Positions 1 to 11,254 of a DNA stretch of 64,000 bases are shown here, piece after piece (position 1 is the first letter of the stretch; the number at the start of each line of letters is the position of its first letter). The stretch covers positions 434,001-498,000 of the forward strand of contig NZ_AP018341.1 of NCBI RefSeq assembly GCF_003574135.1, written 5' to 3'. This stretch comes from a cyanobacterium endosymbiont of Rhopalodia gibberula (GTDB lineage: Bacteria; Cyanobacteriota; Cyanobacteriia; Cyanobacteriales; Microcystaceae). The position numbers were made by a program, and so were the translations under genes. The notes under the pieces were generated by a model. The model was not told the origin of the DNA and ran no database searches. It worked only from the letters and a program-made list of their open reading frames with translations.

Positions 1-760
1 ATCCTTGACTACTATATTTATTTGATAACGCCTTAACTAAAGAAGACTTACCCGAGCCCCGACTTCCATATAGTAAAACATTAAGAGCAGCATAACCAGC
101 CAATAGAATTTCTGTATTTTTAATTAATGTTTCCTTTTGTGGCTCATAACCAACAATCTCAGTTAATCTAACTGGATCTGGATTATTAATTCCTATTAAT
201 TGTTCTTTTTCCCATTTCAACACCTTATATGTAGCGAGAATACCTGTTCCTTGTCGATTATAATGGTCAGCTAATTGTTCTATTGTATCTTGCCAATTAT
301 TAGATCGGTGTAAAAAAGTATTATCAATATTCTCTACTTCCCAAGCCACAGGAACATAGTCTATCAATGTGGATTTTTTTACCCATTCAGCAATTTGTTG
401 AATTGGACAATTATAAATAATCTGTAGAATGTTTAGATCATGTTTAACTGCATCAATCAAGGGTTTAGATAATTCCTGATAAGGAATTAATTGGACCTGT
501 TGACTAAAAGGATTTTCATTGATCAAAATCTCACTAATTAAATAATCTTGCCAACTTTTTCCTATTTTTGCTAAAGCTTTAAAAAAAAATCCATAATTTT
601 TTAAAGACTCTAAACTTAAGGTATTTTTATCTCTAAAGTAGAGGGAATATAACAAGGAAATAAAAGTTTGACCAACTTCACTTTTTAAAAGTGATTGATA
701 AAGGAGTAAGGATGATATTTGAGGGTATAGAAAATACTTAAACTGGTTTAACTTATGCAT
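1..760 (-). CDS. DUF815-type P-loop ATPase, C-terminus cut by window edge
   Basis: The minus strand reads open from the window edge to a stop at 938-940. The most downstream part reads NVLLYGSRGSGKSSLVKAL, a Walker A loop in the form typical of DUF815 ATP-binding proteins. The catalytic half lies outside the window. The part before it is a hydrophobic and helical region of about 220 residues, as in cyanobacterial members of the family. The first in-frame ATG is at 760-758. Protein-like codons continue upstream to about 900 with no ATG, GTG or TTG, so the original start may be lost or non-standard. The role is unknown. The family call is good; the start is uncertain. Confidence 0.75.
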   Translation of the reverse strand, partial: MHKLNQFKYFLYPQISSLLLYQSLLKSEVGQTFISLLYSLYFRDKNTLSLESLKNYGFFFKALAKIGKSWQDYLISEILINENPFSQQVQLIPYQELSKPLIDAVKHDLNILQIIYNCPIQQIAEWVKKSTLIDYVPVAWEVENIDNTFLHRSNNWQDTIEQLADHYNRQGTGILATYKVLKWEKEQLIGINNPDPVRLTEIVGYEPQKETLIKNTEILLAGYAALNVLLYGSRGSGKSSLVKALSNKYSSQG

Positions 761-905
761 TGAGTTGACTATAGGACTTATTTCTGTAAATTTAAAAGTA
801 AATATCTGTGAATAAGTACTCCCAACAAATAGGAGCTTTTTAATTTCTTTCTGTTCTAATCGACTTAGATTATGGTAGTATAAACTCCAAATATAGAGGA
901 ATTTT

Positions 906-1109
906 CTACAGCAGATATAACGGGATTGTTGATAATGTTAAAGCGTAAATATCTTTACGTCCAAATCTAACCAAACCACTGAAAATGTCTACTGTTAACA
1001 AAATGCCGGCTATAGTCAATATTATTAACGTTAGCCAGGAAATACCTATAAATCCGGCGATTAACATTATCATTATACTCCCTGTCCATAAAACTACTAA
1101 TAATGACAA
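906..1109 (-). CDS. small hydrophobic membrane protein or 5'-truncated remnant
   Basis: 67 codons from a TTG start. Almost the whole product is hydrophobic, with two to three possible membrane spans, ending in a short polar stretch around FGRKDIYALTLSTIPLYLL. The same frame continues upstream to a TAA at 1158-1160 and reads GHFHLLVLALELSVLSLS, which also looks coding, so the gene may have lost its real start. There is no clear ribosome-binding site before the TTG. It ends just before the DUF815-type reading frame on the same strand. I do not recognise the family. Confidence 0.4.
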   Translation of the reverse strand: MSLLVVLWTGSIMIMLIAGFIGISWLTLIILTIAGILLTVDIFSGLVRFGRKDIYALTLSTIPLYLL

Positions 1110-1177
1110 CGAGAGAACACTAAGTTCTAAAGCTAGGACAAGTAAATGAAAATGTCCTTAGACTATTGCGACTTTAG

Positions 1178-1288
1178 TTAATCGAGGAACTTGAGTTAAA
1201 AGGGTTTGAAGATAACCCTGTCATCGACGAGTTATTTAAATTTTTGCAGTGTGACTTTATTCGGGAAGAATACCTATTACTTGAACAT
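1178..1288 (+). pseudogene. unrecognised gene fragment
   Basis: The plus strand reads about 36 acidic, helix-like codons beginning LIEELELKGFEDNPVIDELF and ending EEYLLLEH before a TAG at 1289-1291. It is closed upstream by a TAG at 1175-1177, and no start codon fits. The stretch is richer in G+C than its surroundings. It looks like an internal piece of a degraded protein gene whose family I cannot name. Confidence 0.35.
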
Positions 1289-1291
1289 TAG

Positions 1292-2806
1292 GACAGAACA
1301 GAAGATCCTGCTAGAGCTAAATCAATTCCTAATTGCATATTTTTCACTAGCCAAAGATGTTTTTTGAATAAAAGACCAAGGAACAGCCATTCCTATTTCT
1401 CCTAATAAGTAGGGAAGTTCTAAAAAAAGTAAACCAGTACAACGAACTTTATTTTTTCTCAAAAAACTAATTTAGCACTAGTATTATCAGGTATTATTAA
1501 TAAATAAAGAGCTTGTATAGACTTCCCTGTTAGTGATACTTTTTGGTTCTAAATAACGATCTGTACTCAGAACCTTACCAACATATAATTCTCAAGAGAA
1601 TCGAGTAATAAGCACTCTGAAAGCTTAACAAGCTAAAACTCTCGTTGAAGAAAATGATGGTTAATAGCCGGATATTGATTTAATAAATAAGCAATTTTCA
1701 TACTGGAAGATATTTAAACTAACCTGATTTTTAGTTTTTATCTGATCGTCCTTACTCTAGAATACAATAATTTTTACTAAAATTTTGGTTTATTTAAAAT
1801 AAAAAGATAGTCATAAAGTCACAATAAATCTCTATTTATTTAAATTAAACATGGATACATAATAGACAATTAACAGTTACTTTTATCCATGAATAAAAAT
1901 ATAAAAATATGTCAAATAGCCTTTGGAGTCAAGTAAGTTATTTAGTGTTTCTAATGAAACAATATGTAATTTTCTCTAAAAAATATATCCTACAGCTTTT
2001 GAAACAAAAATGTAGGATATATTTTGCATAATAGTTAATCCTTATTAATTTTTTTACAGAAGTTGGAGCTGTGATCGGAGCCTGCTGGGGTCGGCAATTA
2101 GCTGGGGAAAGTTTAAAGTGTTAATTACTTGTGATGATTGGAGAGTTCTTTGGGAAGCGATTTTACTTATTTATCGAGTTAATCATGATGAGTTTACTCA
2201 TTAGAGTCCAGGTTTCTTAGGAAAAGTAAATAAAAATTTCTATACTAATCAATCAGTAGAATATTTATGTTTATGGCGATCACCTCGAACGGTTATGAGT
2301 TGAAGAATTCAAACAATAGTTAACTAAAGAAAGTTTCAATATTATTGTTCGTTAAACGATTTTATTGCTTATTTATTAATATAGCAAAATTAGAAGATAT
2401 TTGATTTTCTTTAAACCTGTGACAAAGATCACAACATCAATTAAACTTTTAATATTCTCTGCATTCATCAATTGGACTATAATTCCAGTCGTTAAGATGA
2501 GTCAAATCTTAGTATTCTCATAGTAAAAGTATCTAACTAAACCCACAGTATCACTTGTTTGTTAACCTTTGGAAATCTAAAATAGGATTTTGGATTATCA
2601 TTCAATATTATTTTGTTACTTTTAATCATTATTCTCATCGAAATTATCTATAAACTGTGAAGTTTTAAAGTATTTTAATGAAGCTAGTTTACATATTTTT
2701 TCTATTAATGACGTTTCTTATTGTTGTTATGGACACTATTAAACTATCAATTTTTTCTAAAATTAAAGAGAATTTAACTTAATTATTCTGTTAATTTCTA
2801 TCTATT
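1292..2806. other. decayed intergenic region with coding fragments
   Basis: No intact gene is seen. On the plus strand, 2053-2124 reads EVGAVIGACWGRQLAGES followed by a stop. It is followed in another frame by 2121-2204, containing DDWRVLWEAILLIYRV, also closed by a stop. These look like adjacent pieces of one frameshifted gene of unknown family. The rest is AT-rich with stops in all frames. Confidence 0.45.
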
Positions 2807-3670
2807 TTAGATTTTCCGATTTAATGCTTCCATTACTGCATATTGACTTATATTTTTATAAACTTGTTGTAGATACTGTTGAGCGATTCGTGCTTCTTCA
2901 TAAGTTAAAGTAATCCTTCCTAAAATATTTAATACTGTTTGATCATCAGATGGAGGAACAATCACGATTAGTGAAGAATCTAATCCTCCCTTATACTGCC
3001 AAAATTTAGTAAGATCTAAAGTCTTAAATTCTTCTGCTTGGTGATTTGACGTTTCTGTTATTTCTGTTAAGCTATTCTTATTTTTCGTTAATTTTAGGAC
3101 TTTCTGTTGATTAAGTTTCTGAAGGCGTAGCTGACGTAAAGCGTCAAGAATTTGCTCCTTTGTCCGTCCTCTTAATTTAAAAATTGTAAAAGGATCTTCA
3201 CTAAAATACTCGGCTAATTGATAATAAACTGCTCCAATATGTTTACAAGGGTTGGCTTTGTCAGGACAACTACAACAAGCATTAATATCTGACAAGGTAA
3301 AAGGAAAGACACTAAGTCCATTTTTAATAAAAACTTCTTCAATATTTTCTGGCATTTTTCCAGCCAATAATTCGGCTGAAAAAATTGCTTTTTCTGCCAA
3401 ACTTTCAATAATATAATGCCAATCTTCATCAGTAAAAGGAACTAATGAAAGTGATACTTGATAGGGATTAATGTCACTACCTTGGACTTTTGCAAATACT
3501 TTTGCTTTTTTAAATTCAATACTTAAAATTTTTCCTTCTCTTGCATAAATTCTCGCCCGTTCTAATCGCTTTTTAAATCTATAAGAATCCAGCAATTCTA
3601 ACCAACGTTCTACCCACCATTCTTTGTGAGAGAAAGTTGCGTTACCGTTTGATAAATTAGGATTAGTCAT
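2807..3670 (-). CDS. SWIM zinc-finger family protein
   Basis: 287 residues starting with ATG. The middle carries the SWIM signature CxCx(n)CxH as CSCPDKANPCKHIGAVYY (about residues 132-150), which binds zinc and is thought to mediate DNA or protein contacts. An N-terminal segment with WWVERWLELLDSYRFKKRL is typical of the cyanobacterial family, in which the gene often sits near SNF2 helicases; none is seen here. The C-terminus is lysine-rich. It starts 14 bp after the end of the upstream VanY-type gene, so the two are probably one transcription unit. The biological role is unknown. Confidence 0.85.
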   Translation of the reverse strand: MTNPNLSNGNATFSHKEWWVERWLELLDSYRFKKRLERARIYAREGKILSIEFKKAKVFAKVQGSDINPYQVSLSLVPFTDEDWHYIIESLAEKAIFSAELLAGKMPENIEEVFIKNGLSVFPFTLSDINACCSCPDKANPCKHIGAVYYQLAEYFSEDPFTIFKLRGRTKEQILDALRQLRLQKLNQQKVLKLTKNKNSLTEITETSNHQAEEFKTLDLTKFWQYKGGLDSSLIVIVPPSDDQTVLNILGRITLTYEEARIAQQYLQQVYKNISQYAVMEALNRKI

Positions 3671-3684
3671 AATCTTATTGTCTT

Positions 3685-4452
3685 TTAGTCAGAAAGGGGT
3701 TGCTGTAAATTCCTAGCTCTATAAAAAGTCTCTAAACTTTCTTGATCCCCCACATATCGCCAGTGCCAGGGTTCATAACTAATGCCTTGGTCGTTATCAG
3801 GCGGAAAAGACAGCTCAAAACTGTATTTAGCAGCATTATTTTTTAGCCAGCTAAAAGCAGCTGTTTTCTCAAAATCAAGGCTTAAATGGGTAGCAGGGAT
3901 TTTAGCATCGCCAATATCTACCGCATATCCGGTATGGTGTTCACTGTAGTTAGGGGGTGCACTCACTTCAGCACGTTCACTAGGATTTTGGTTCCGTTGC
4001 CGTTGGATTTCAAAAAATAAGTAGTTTTGTTCAGAAACCGTTCTAAATCCTGAAATAGGAGTCAGAACAACTCCTTGATATCGAGCTGCTTTTTGCATTT
4101 CTATAAATTGCTCAGCCGCATTATGGCGTAACCGGACGCGTCCGTCAGAAGTAATTGCTTTTAACTCTGATATGGGAGCTTGTTTATATTCTAAATGTCC
4201 AAGAACATTTTCTAACTGCTCAGGAGAAGGATTAACCACTGGAATTGATTTGGGGGCAGGAGAAAGTCTAACAGAAGTTGTAGAAGATGAGGAGGTGGTT
4301 GATGGTGAGGACATTAGACGCAGGAAGAAGGCCCCCCCTAAAATTAGAATAGTCCCTATTCCTAGGATGCTTCGCACTAACAATCTTCGTTTTGATTGTA
4401 TCTTAGCTTGACTGATAGAAGTTTCCCTTAAAGCCTCTGGAATATCATTCAT
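3685..4452 (-). CDS. VanY-type D-alanyl-D-alanine carboxypeptidase (peptidase M15)
   Basis: 255 residues. Residues about 23-48 form a membrane anchor, followed by a Ser/Thr/Pro-rich linker and a periplasmic M15B domain. The zinc and active-site motifs are visible: SGFRTVSEQ, SEHHTGYAVDIGD and EPWHWRYVG. The family trims the terminal D-Ala from peptidoglycan stem peptides. The gene leads a probable two-gene unit with the SWIM-finger gene 14 bp downstream. Length and motifs are complete, so it is likely functional. Specificity (D,D- versus L,D-carboxypeptidase) cannot be settled from sequence. Confidence 0.9.
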   Translation of the reverse strand: MNDIPEALRETSISQAKIQSKRRLLVRSILGIGTILILGGAFFLRLMSSPSTTSSSSTTSVRLSPAPKSIPVVNPSPEQLENVLGHLEYKQAPISELKAITSDGRVRLRHNAAEQFIEMQKAARYQGVVLTPISGFRTVSEQNYLFFEIQRQRNQNPSERAEVSAPPNYSEHHTGYAVDIGDAKIPATHLSLDFEKTAAFSWLKNNAAKYSFELSFPPDNDQGISYEPWHWRYVGDQESLETFYRARNLQQPLSD

Positions 4453-7400
4453 GTCATGATCGTATAATTAATAGTTCATTGAACATTGTTGATGTATTAT
4501 CGTTTTTTGTCTACTCTTGTATTTGCCAATTTTATAAAAACTTTCAATTTAGTGTGGCAGATTGACAGCAATGAGTAAATTTGTCAATCGTGTCTCATTC
4601 AGTCCTTCAATGAATGACAGATAGCTTTATTGAACATTTAATTGAGTTTTTTCTATTACTTAGTTCAGATTTTTTAATCTCTACATTAAGAAATATAACT
4701 TTGGAAAATATCACTGTTTCTTTGTTTCTATAGTTAACCTTCAATTGTACTGACTATTTATAATGAATTTATTGATTAAAATTTAGCAAGATGTTGAATA
4801 AACATTAAATGATAATCAATTCGCCTGTTTTTCTGGATTATTTGTCAGGTGGAGTTGACAATCTAAGTAAAATTTCTAGAAATAATTAAATCTATCCCCA
4901 TTTCTCAACCATGAATATTCTTGATTATGAAGCTGTTTTTCTGGCTAACTCTATTAAATATAGCAATCTTTGTCTTAAATGAAACATATCGGTTATCAAA
5001 TGTATCAGAGACGGAATTAAGAAATTTTAGCAGTAGTTGCTTATGCTGTTTAAAAATCATTTGATATTACTGGAGTTTTTAACCTCAGCTGGATAAAAGA
5101 TTAATGTAAAAAATACATCAACAACTAAAGACACAACCATCATTACTAACTTTAAAAAAGTATAGATAATTTTAATTGTGGTGTCAAATATCGATGAATA
5201 TACCTATAGTTTCGTTACCAAAGCTATTATATAGTTCTCCATAACTCTCATAAATTTAACCTGTACTGCTGGAAAATCTCTAAGGAAATTAGCCCATCAA
5301 TTACCATTGAATAAATTTATATCACTCTGGGTTTAGATACAATGGAACAGTCAATTTCCTGCGGTTATATGTGAGGTTTCGGTGTTAAAAACAACTTGTA
5401 TAAGATTATTAAGAGCAGAAACAATTTGAAGTTTTTGCTGATTCTGTTTAAGACACTACAATTGTATTCTCTAGTTTATAAGAAAATATTTAAGAGATAT
5501 ACAGTTTGTACTAATTTCACATCATCGTTACTTTTTTTAAAGTTGAGAGAGCTAAAGCAACCGCTGATTTCTTATTTTTTGGGAAAACTCTAACCTACAT
5601 TTAGATAAATTGCGATCTTGTCCTCAAGATTTCGATCACGCTGCGTGCGATTAATGTTTAGCAGAAGCGTTTATTTTGGCTTTTTGTTCTTGATATCAAG
5701 TATGGGTATTGTTTAAGGATGTTAACGTGATTATTGCACTCACAAACTTTATTTTTTTTAAAACTAGAATAATAAAAAATGATAATTTATAGGAAATAAG
5801 TTTGGATTAATTACAATTCTAAAGCAATTTAATCAGTCTCTATTTTTTATTGACTTACTAGTGTTAGTATTATATGTTTTATAGGCTTAATAATTAGTTC
5901 TTATAGTTCAATTTATTGCTGCATCTTATCAAGAGTATTTTATTTTATAAATTTCTTAATTTCTGCAATAAAATCTGTTAAAATAGAATGAAATAATTTT
6001 AGTAAATTTTCGAACTATAAATTTTAAAATAAAGCTGATATTCATTGATAAAAAACTCAGTTAATCAAGATGAATACAAGTAATTTTAAAAAATAAAATA
6101 TTGCTATTTAAATAAATGGAGCATATGCTCTAGACAATAGTTTTAAGATTCTGTTCTATTAGAGGCTTATAAAGGAGAAATTACAGTAATTAATTTAATC
6201 CATTTTTCTTAGATAGAAATCTATCATGAGACTAGTGTGGAGCACATGGAGCTTTTAAATGTCTAGTTGGATAAGACCAAAATCTTTTAGTCTAGTATCA
6301 GAAATTTAAACTGCATTTAATTGTAAACAATCACAGTTAATTACTGGTTTTGAAGTATTTCTAAGTTAACTCCAAGCGACACAGACAATCATCAATCCGT
6401 TTCTAAATTAAGGAACAATTTAATTTGCAAATTATTCGAAAATCAAGTATGTATTGCTCAATAATTTTTTTTAAAACTTTATCAATAACGACTTTAATTA
6501 ATTACTTATCTTCAACATAAGATAAAAAAAATGAGTAAAATTGACTGGTATTATTTTACCTTATAAGCGCTCTTTAATTGAAACAGTTAACGATCAACTT
6601 TATTATATATATAAAATTGAATCTAATAGAAATGGAAGTGTTTATAACTGTTTATCTTCAAAATATAAGTTTACATTGTATCCTACTGAGTTCAAATAAT
6701 CATTTTCGCATTGATTGTTAGTAGTTACTGTTTTAGATAATTATCAATCTTATCTTTTTTGAATTAAGATTTTGATAAACTGTGTTTTTAAGTCTCGTTT
6801 AACTCATGTATAAATAGTCTCTTATAGGAGAAGATAAGAGACTATTTATACCTAAAATAATAGATATTTACTAATATAATTAATTATAAATATTTTTGTT
6901 GTATCTAATAACTATAATTAGAAATATATTTAATGATTATATCTATAACAGGTTACTCGGTTCTGTAAGTAAGGTTTTCTATAAAGTGATATTATTCTCT
7001 TCCAAAATTATTAAGGAGAAGATGTCTGATTTTTCCCAAAAAGTTCCTTGATTCAATCCTTACCTAAAGACATTTCTATAATGATTAATTACTGCAGTAG
7101 ATGCATCTGTTTAAGAGGTAGTTTATTTATATATTTATATGTCTATTGTAAAGAATAAAAATTCATAAATTGCCATCTAAAATAAATACTTGATTGATCA
7201 CAGAAAAATATACTGACTTTTTGTTAACTGTTTAAAAACTAATAATTATTAAAAATATTGTATAAAATTAAAGTAATCAATTTTGCCAGTTTTATTGACT
7301 TCTTATAAGTAAAGAAAAACTACTCAATGATTTTTTAAAAGACTGTTATTTGATGCTGTCAAGCATACCAAAATTCAGATAATCTCTACAACTAGACAAC

Positions 7401-8087
7401 ATTAATATCAAATTTTTCTCTCCTTGAATAACCAGAGTTGAATACCGTTAGTTTTAATGTAGTTGTGATGCCACTTAGATTTAAAAAATAAAAATATAAA
7501 TTCCTCTATTTATTGATAATTGAGGTATCAACTTATTGGGTATTAAATATTTTATATATATTTATTTTAACGACAAGAACACTTACGGACAAACTTAAAA
7601 TTTTTACAATAAATAATTGTCGAACTTTAGTTAAGGTAAATATATATGTATGTATTTCTCAAAAAGTTATTCATCGTTCTCAGTGTAACAACTTCCAAGA
7701 AATCTAGTAGTACTAGTAGTACGAAAAAGAATAACTAAGAATAATACAGTTTATTTTTTTGCCTCTCTTTATAGATTAATATTTGATTATAGAGATTTTG
7801 ATTTCCTACTTTTATATATTTATTTGTCAAACAATAAGATCTTTGTTATTCAAGTCTATCAATATATTTTGTTCCAAATTTTTTATAAAAACTTGCATAT
7901 TTTTTGAAAAAATTACATAGAATTTGTAGATATTTTTAGAATATTTAATTTCCATTGCCTTCTTGACTTATAAATTCTGACTAAGCTGTTTGGTAATTCT
8001 ATAACCATAACAACCAAAATCAAGAAAGACCATCCTGAGTTATAGAGGAAATAAAATATTTCAATCGTCCCCTACATTTTTAGATAA
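4453..8087. other. 3.6-kb gene-free AT-rich region
   Basis: No supportable gene. Short open frames around 5396-5593 and 7513-7707 have the Lys/Asn/Ile/Leu/Tyr-rich make-up expected of random AT-rich DNA and lack ribosome-binding sites. A patch of more normal base composition at about 5600-5710 may be the last trace of a gene, since its minus strand reads about 20 plausible codons. One strong hairpin lies at 6809-6850. Confidence 0.6.
6809..6850. repeat. perfect hairpin, 17-bp stem and 8-nt loop
   Basis: TATAAATAGTCTCTTAT (6809-6825) is exactly complementary to 6834-6850, with loop AGGAGAAG. No gene lies within 1.2 kb on either side. It could be the terminator of a lost gene, a processed RNA or a small palindromic repeat element. 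There is no strong T-run on either side. Confidence 0.7.
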
Positions 8088-9479
8088 TTATTCAGAAGCC
8101 ACCCCATCTTGACGTGCTGCACGACAAACTGCTTCTGCAACTGCTTTATAAACTCTTTTATCAAACACCGAAGGGATAATATATTCTGGATCAAGTTGAC
8201 TAATATTCACCAAAGATGCGATAGCTTTAGCTGCTTCTAAATACATATGCTCAGTGATAGTTTTAGCGTGACAATCTAAGGCTCCACGAAAGATTCCGGG
8301 AAAGGCTAAGACATTATTAATTTGATTAGGATAATCACTACGTCCAGTAGCTACAACTGCTACATCATCACTCATTAATTCCGGTTGAATTTCTGGGATG
8401 GGGTTTGCCATGGCGAACACAATTGGTTTACTAGCCATGGATTTTACCATTTCTAGTGTCACTACCCCTGGTGCACTCACGCCCAAGAACACATCAGCCC
8501 CCTGCATTGCATCTACTAAAGAACCACTGACATCAACTGCAAATTCTTTTTTCTGAGAGTTTAAATCAGTGCGGGAATGGGAGACAAGTCCTTTAGAATC
8601 ACATAACCAAATAGTAGTAGCTCCGGCAGTGCGTAACAAAGCCGCGATTGCTATCCCTGCAGCTCCTGCCCCATTAATCACAATTCGTACCGTTTCTAGG
8701 GATTTCTGGACTAGTTTTAGGGCATTAATTAATGCTGCTAGACTGACAATGGCCGTTCCATGTTGATCATCATGGAAGACTGGAATATCTAATTCCTGTC
8801 GCAGTCGCCGTTCAATTTCAAAACAACGAGGGGCAGCAATATCTTCTAAGTTTATCCCTCCAAACACTGGAGTAATGCGTTTGACAGTTTCAATAATTTC
8901 TTCAGTGTCCTGGGTAGCTAAACAGATGGGAAAGGCATCAATATCAGCAAATTCTTTAAATAACAGGGCTTTTCCTTCCATAACGGGGAGGGCAGCTTCT
9001 GGACCTAAATTTCCTAATCCTAGGACTGCACTCCCATCAGTAACAACTGCCACGGTATTTTGCTTAATAGTCAGGTTAAACACTTGAGAGTGATCGCGGT
9101 AAATAGCGTTACAGATACGTCCAACCCCTGGAGTATAAGCCATGGACAACTCAGCTTTAGATTTTATAGAAATACGACTGGTGACCATAATTTTCCCCTT
9201 GCTGTGGAGATCAAAGGTGCGATCAGAGATTTTGAGAATTTTAACGTTAGGAATTTCTCGAACTGCTGCTACAATCTTCTCGGCATGTCCTTCACTCGAA
9301 GCATCCACCGTAATTTCCCTTTGGGTAATTGCACGAGTATGTTCAATTAAAGAAATCTGTCCAAAACTTCCTCCTGCTCCGGCTATTGCCTGGGTAACGT
9401 TAGAAAGAGTTCCCACTATGTTGGGAAGTTCAATAGTTAAGGAGAGACTATAACTTGAATTGGGATTGAGATTTGCCAT
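8088..9479 (-). CDS. malic enzyme with N-terminal ACT domain
   Basis: 463 residues. Residues about 10-85 form an ACT-type regulatory domain (LTIELPNIVGTLSNVTQAIA). The malic enzyme domain follows, with the signature MAYTPGVGRIC, the catalytic region TDGSAVLGLGNLGPEAALPV, the metal-binding FHDDQHGTA and the Rossmann loop INGAGAAGIAIA. It oxidatively decarboxylates malate to pyruvate with NAD(P)+. The cofactor cannot be read reliably. It lies downstream of pntA1-pntA2-pntB on the same strand after a 338-bp gap. A shared role in reductant supply is plausible, because transhydrogenase can convert NADH to the NADPH that biosynthesis or nitrogen fixation needs. Confidence 0.92.
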   Translation of the reverse strand: MANLNPNSSYSLSLTIELPNIVGTLSNVTQAIAGAGGSFGQISLIEHTRAITQREITVDASSEGHAEKIVAAVREIPNVKILKISDRTFDLHSKGKIMVTSRISIKSKAELSMAYTPGVGRICNAIYRDHSQVFNLTIKQNTVAVVTDGSAVLGLGNLGPEAALPVMEGKALLFKEFADIDAFPICLATQDTEEIIETVKRITPVFGGINLEDIAAPRCFEIERRLRQELDIPVFHDDQHGTAIVSLAALINALKLVQKSLETVRIVINGAGAAGIAIAALLRTAGATTIWLCDSKGLVSHSRTDLNSQKKEFAVDVSGSLVDAMQGADVFLGVSAPGVVTLEMVKSMASKPIVFAMANPIPEIQPELMSDDVAVVATGRSDYPNQINNVLAFPGIFRGALDCHAKTITEHMYLEAAKAIASLVNISQLDPEYIIPSVFDKRVYKAVAEAVCRAARQDGVASE

Positions 9480-9817
9480 GTTTAGAAGAGGTTAGAGGTT
9501 ACGAGTTATGAGGAAAGAGCTAAAGAGTTCAGTATACTAAATATGATTTGGGGCAAAATTATGCCATTCTTTTATGTCAAGACAACGATCATAGATTTTA
9601 AGTCGATAAGACGATCTCTTCTTTCAAGAAGAATATAGTTAGCTGGTAATTTGGAGAAACATAGAAAATTATTTACGTTACACCTAATTGAATTGCTGCT
9701 GAAGATTTATCCTCAACTTATTCATCGTTCTCTATTAGCTATTTCTTTTTTTATGAAATACAGTGAACAGTCCCAATCTTAAAAAGAAACAACTGTTCAC
9801 CGATAAACAAAAACAGT
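9480..9817. other. spacer between pntB and malic enzyme genes
   Basis: 338 bp with no reading frame of note. It presumably holds the malic enzyme promoter and the end of the pnt transcript. No clear hairpin terminator was found. Confidence 0.4.
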
Positions 9818-11248
9818 TTAGAGTTGCTTAACCTGAGAAACTAACTGGGATAGCATATCTTGCGCGTTGCCAAAAAGCATCATGGTTTTATCTTCGTAGA
9901 AAAGTTGATTATCTACCCCAGCAAACCCAGTGCTAAGACCCCGCTTAATGACGATAGTATGATGAGCTTTGTCTACTTCGAGGATAGGCATTCCAAAAAT
10001 GGGGCTATCCTGATCGCTTTTTGCAGCAGGATTAACAACATCATTGGCCCCAATCACCAAGGCAACATCAGTAGTATTAAATTCAGGGTTGATGTCTTCC
10101 ATATCATAAAGTTGATTGTAAGGGACATTTGCTTCAGCTAACAGCACGTTCATATGACCAGGCATTCTTCCAGCAACAGGATGAATAGCATATTTGACTT
10201 CTACACCCATTTTTTCAAGTTGATTAGCTAATTCGCGCACAGTATGTTGTGCTTGCGCTACTGCCATTCCATAACCAGGAACAATTACTACGGAACGGGC
10301 GTATCCTAACATCATTGCTCCTTCCTCAGGATCAATGGAGTGAATAGTCTTATCAGCTATTTCCCCAGAACTTCCATCAGTAGCGGTGGTTGAACCACCA
10401 AATGCGCCAAATAAAACGCTTAAAAGGGAACGGTTCATAGCTTTACACATGATTTCCGTTAAAATAATTCCTGATGCTCCTACTAACGCCCCTGCAATGA
10501 TGAGCATATTGTTCATTAAAATAAACCCCGCAGCACTAGCAGCTAACCCAGAGAAGGAGTTCAAAAGGGAGATAACCACGGGCATATCACCACCTCCAAT
10601 GGGAAGGACAAATAATACCCCAAAGATGAGTGAAACAAAGACCAATCCCAAGAAAATAAAGATGTTGGTCGGATCTAAAAAGAGATAAAAACTACCGACA
10701 ATAAAGCTAAGAAATAGCAGAACATTAAATGCCTGTTGTAAGGGAAAAGTAATAGGAGAACCCCTGACTAACCCTTGTAATTTCCCAAAAGCTAGTAAAC
10801 TTCCGGTTAGGGTAATACCGCCAATAAAAACCCCTAAAATTGCCACGATAGTCGCATCAACGGGGATAGTATCTCCAACTTCTAATAACCGCCAAAATTC
10901 TCCAACCGCAATTAAGGCACTGGCTGCTCCACCCAACCCGTTGAAAATACCTACCATTTGGGGCATAGCTGTCATAGCAACTTTTTGGGCAGTAATCCCC
11001 CCGATAAGGGAACCAATTACCGCACTAATTAAAATCATTTGATAGTTAACTACTGACTGATTAATCATGGTGGCAACAATAGCTAGCAACATTCCGAATG
11101 AAGCAATAATGTTACCCTGACGGGCAGTTGCGGGAGAGCCTAATTGTTTTAACCCCATAATAAAAAGGGCCGCGGCGGTTAAATAGGTCAATTCAATGCC
11201 AGTAGTTAATCCTGATAGGATATCCTTACATAAGGTGGTATCGTTCAC
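9818..11248 (-). CDS. pntB: NAD(P) transhydrogenase subunit beta
   Basis: 476 residues. The N-terminal two thirds consist of many membrane segments (domain II). The C-terminal domain III binds NADP(H), with VVIVPGYGMAVAQAQ (GxGxxxA type), HPVAGRMPGHMNVLL and the acidic VALVIGANDVVNPAA. The enzyme couples proton movement across the membrane to hydride transfer from NADH to NADP+. It sits 6 bp after pntA2, so subunits are probably co-translated. Length is normal and all motifs are present. Confidence 0.96.
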   Translation of the reverse strand: MNDTTLCKDILSGLTTGIELTYLTAAALFIMGLKQLGSPATARQGNIIASFGMLLAIVATMINQSVVNYQMILISAVIGSLIGGITAQKVAMTAMPQMVGIFNGLGGAASALIAVGEFWRLLEVGDTIPVDATIVAILGVFIGGITLTGSLLAFGKLQGLVRGSPITFPLQQAFNVLLFLSFIVGSFYLFLDPTNIFIFLGLVFVSLIFGVLFVLPIGGGDMPVVISLLNSFSGLAASAAGFILMNNMLIIAGALVGASGIILTEIMCKAMNRSLLSVLFGAFGGSTTATDGSSGEIADKTIHSIDPEEGAMMLGYARSVVIVPGYGMAVAQAQHTVRELANQLEKMGVEVKYAIHPVAGRMPGHMNVLLAEANVPYNQLYDMEDINPEFNTTDVALVIGANDVVNPAAKSDQDSPIFGMPILEVDKAHHTIVIKRGLSTGFAGVDNQLFYEDKTMMLFGNAQDMLSQLVSQVKQL

Positions 11249-11254
11249 AGCTAT

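Noticed and set aside
5396-5593. 65-codon ORF in the 3.6-kb gap
   Set aside because: Lys/Leu/Tyr/Phe-rich random-looking composition, no ribosome-binding site, no recognisable motif.
7513-7707. 64-codon ORF in the 3.6-kb gap
   Set aside because: Same reasons: AT-driven composition, no start signal, no family resemblance.
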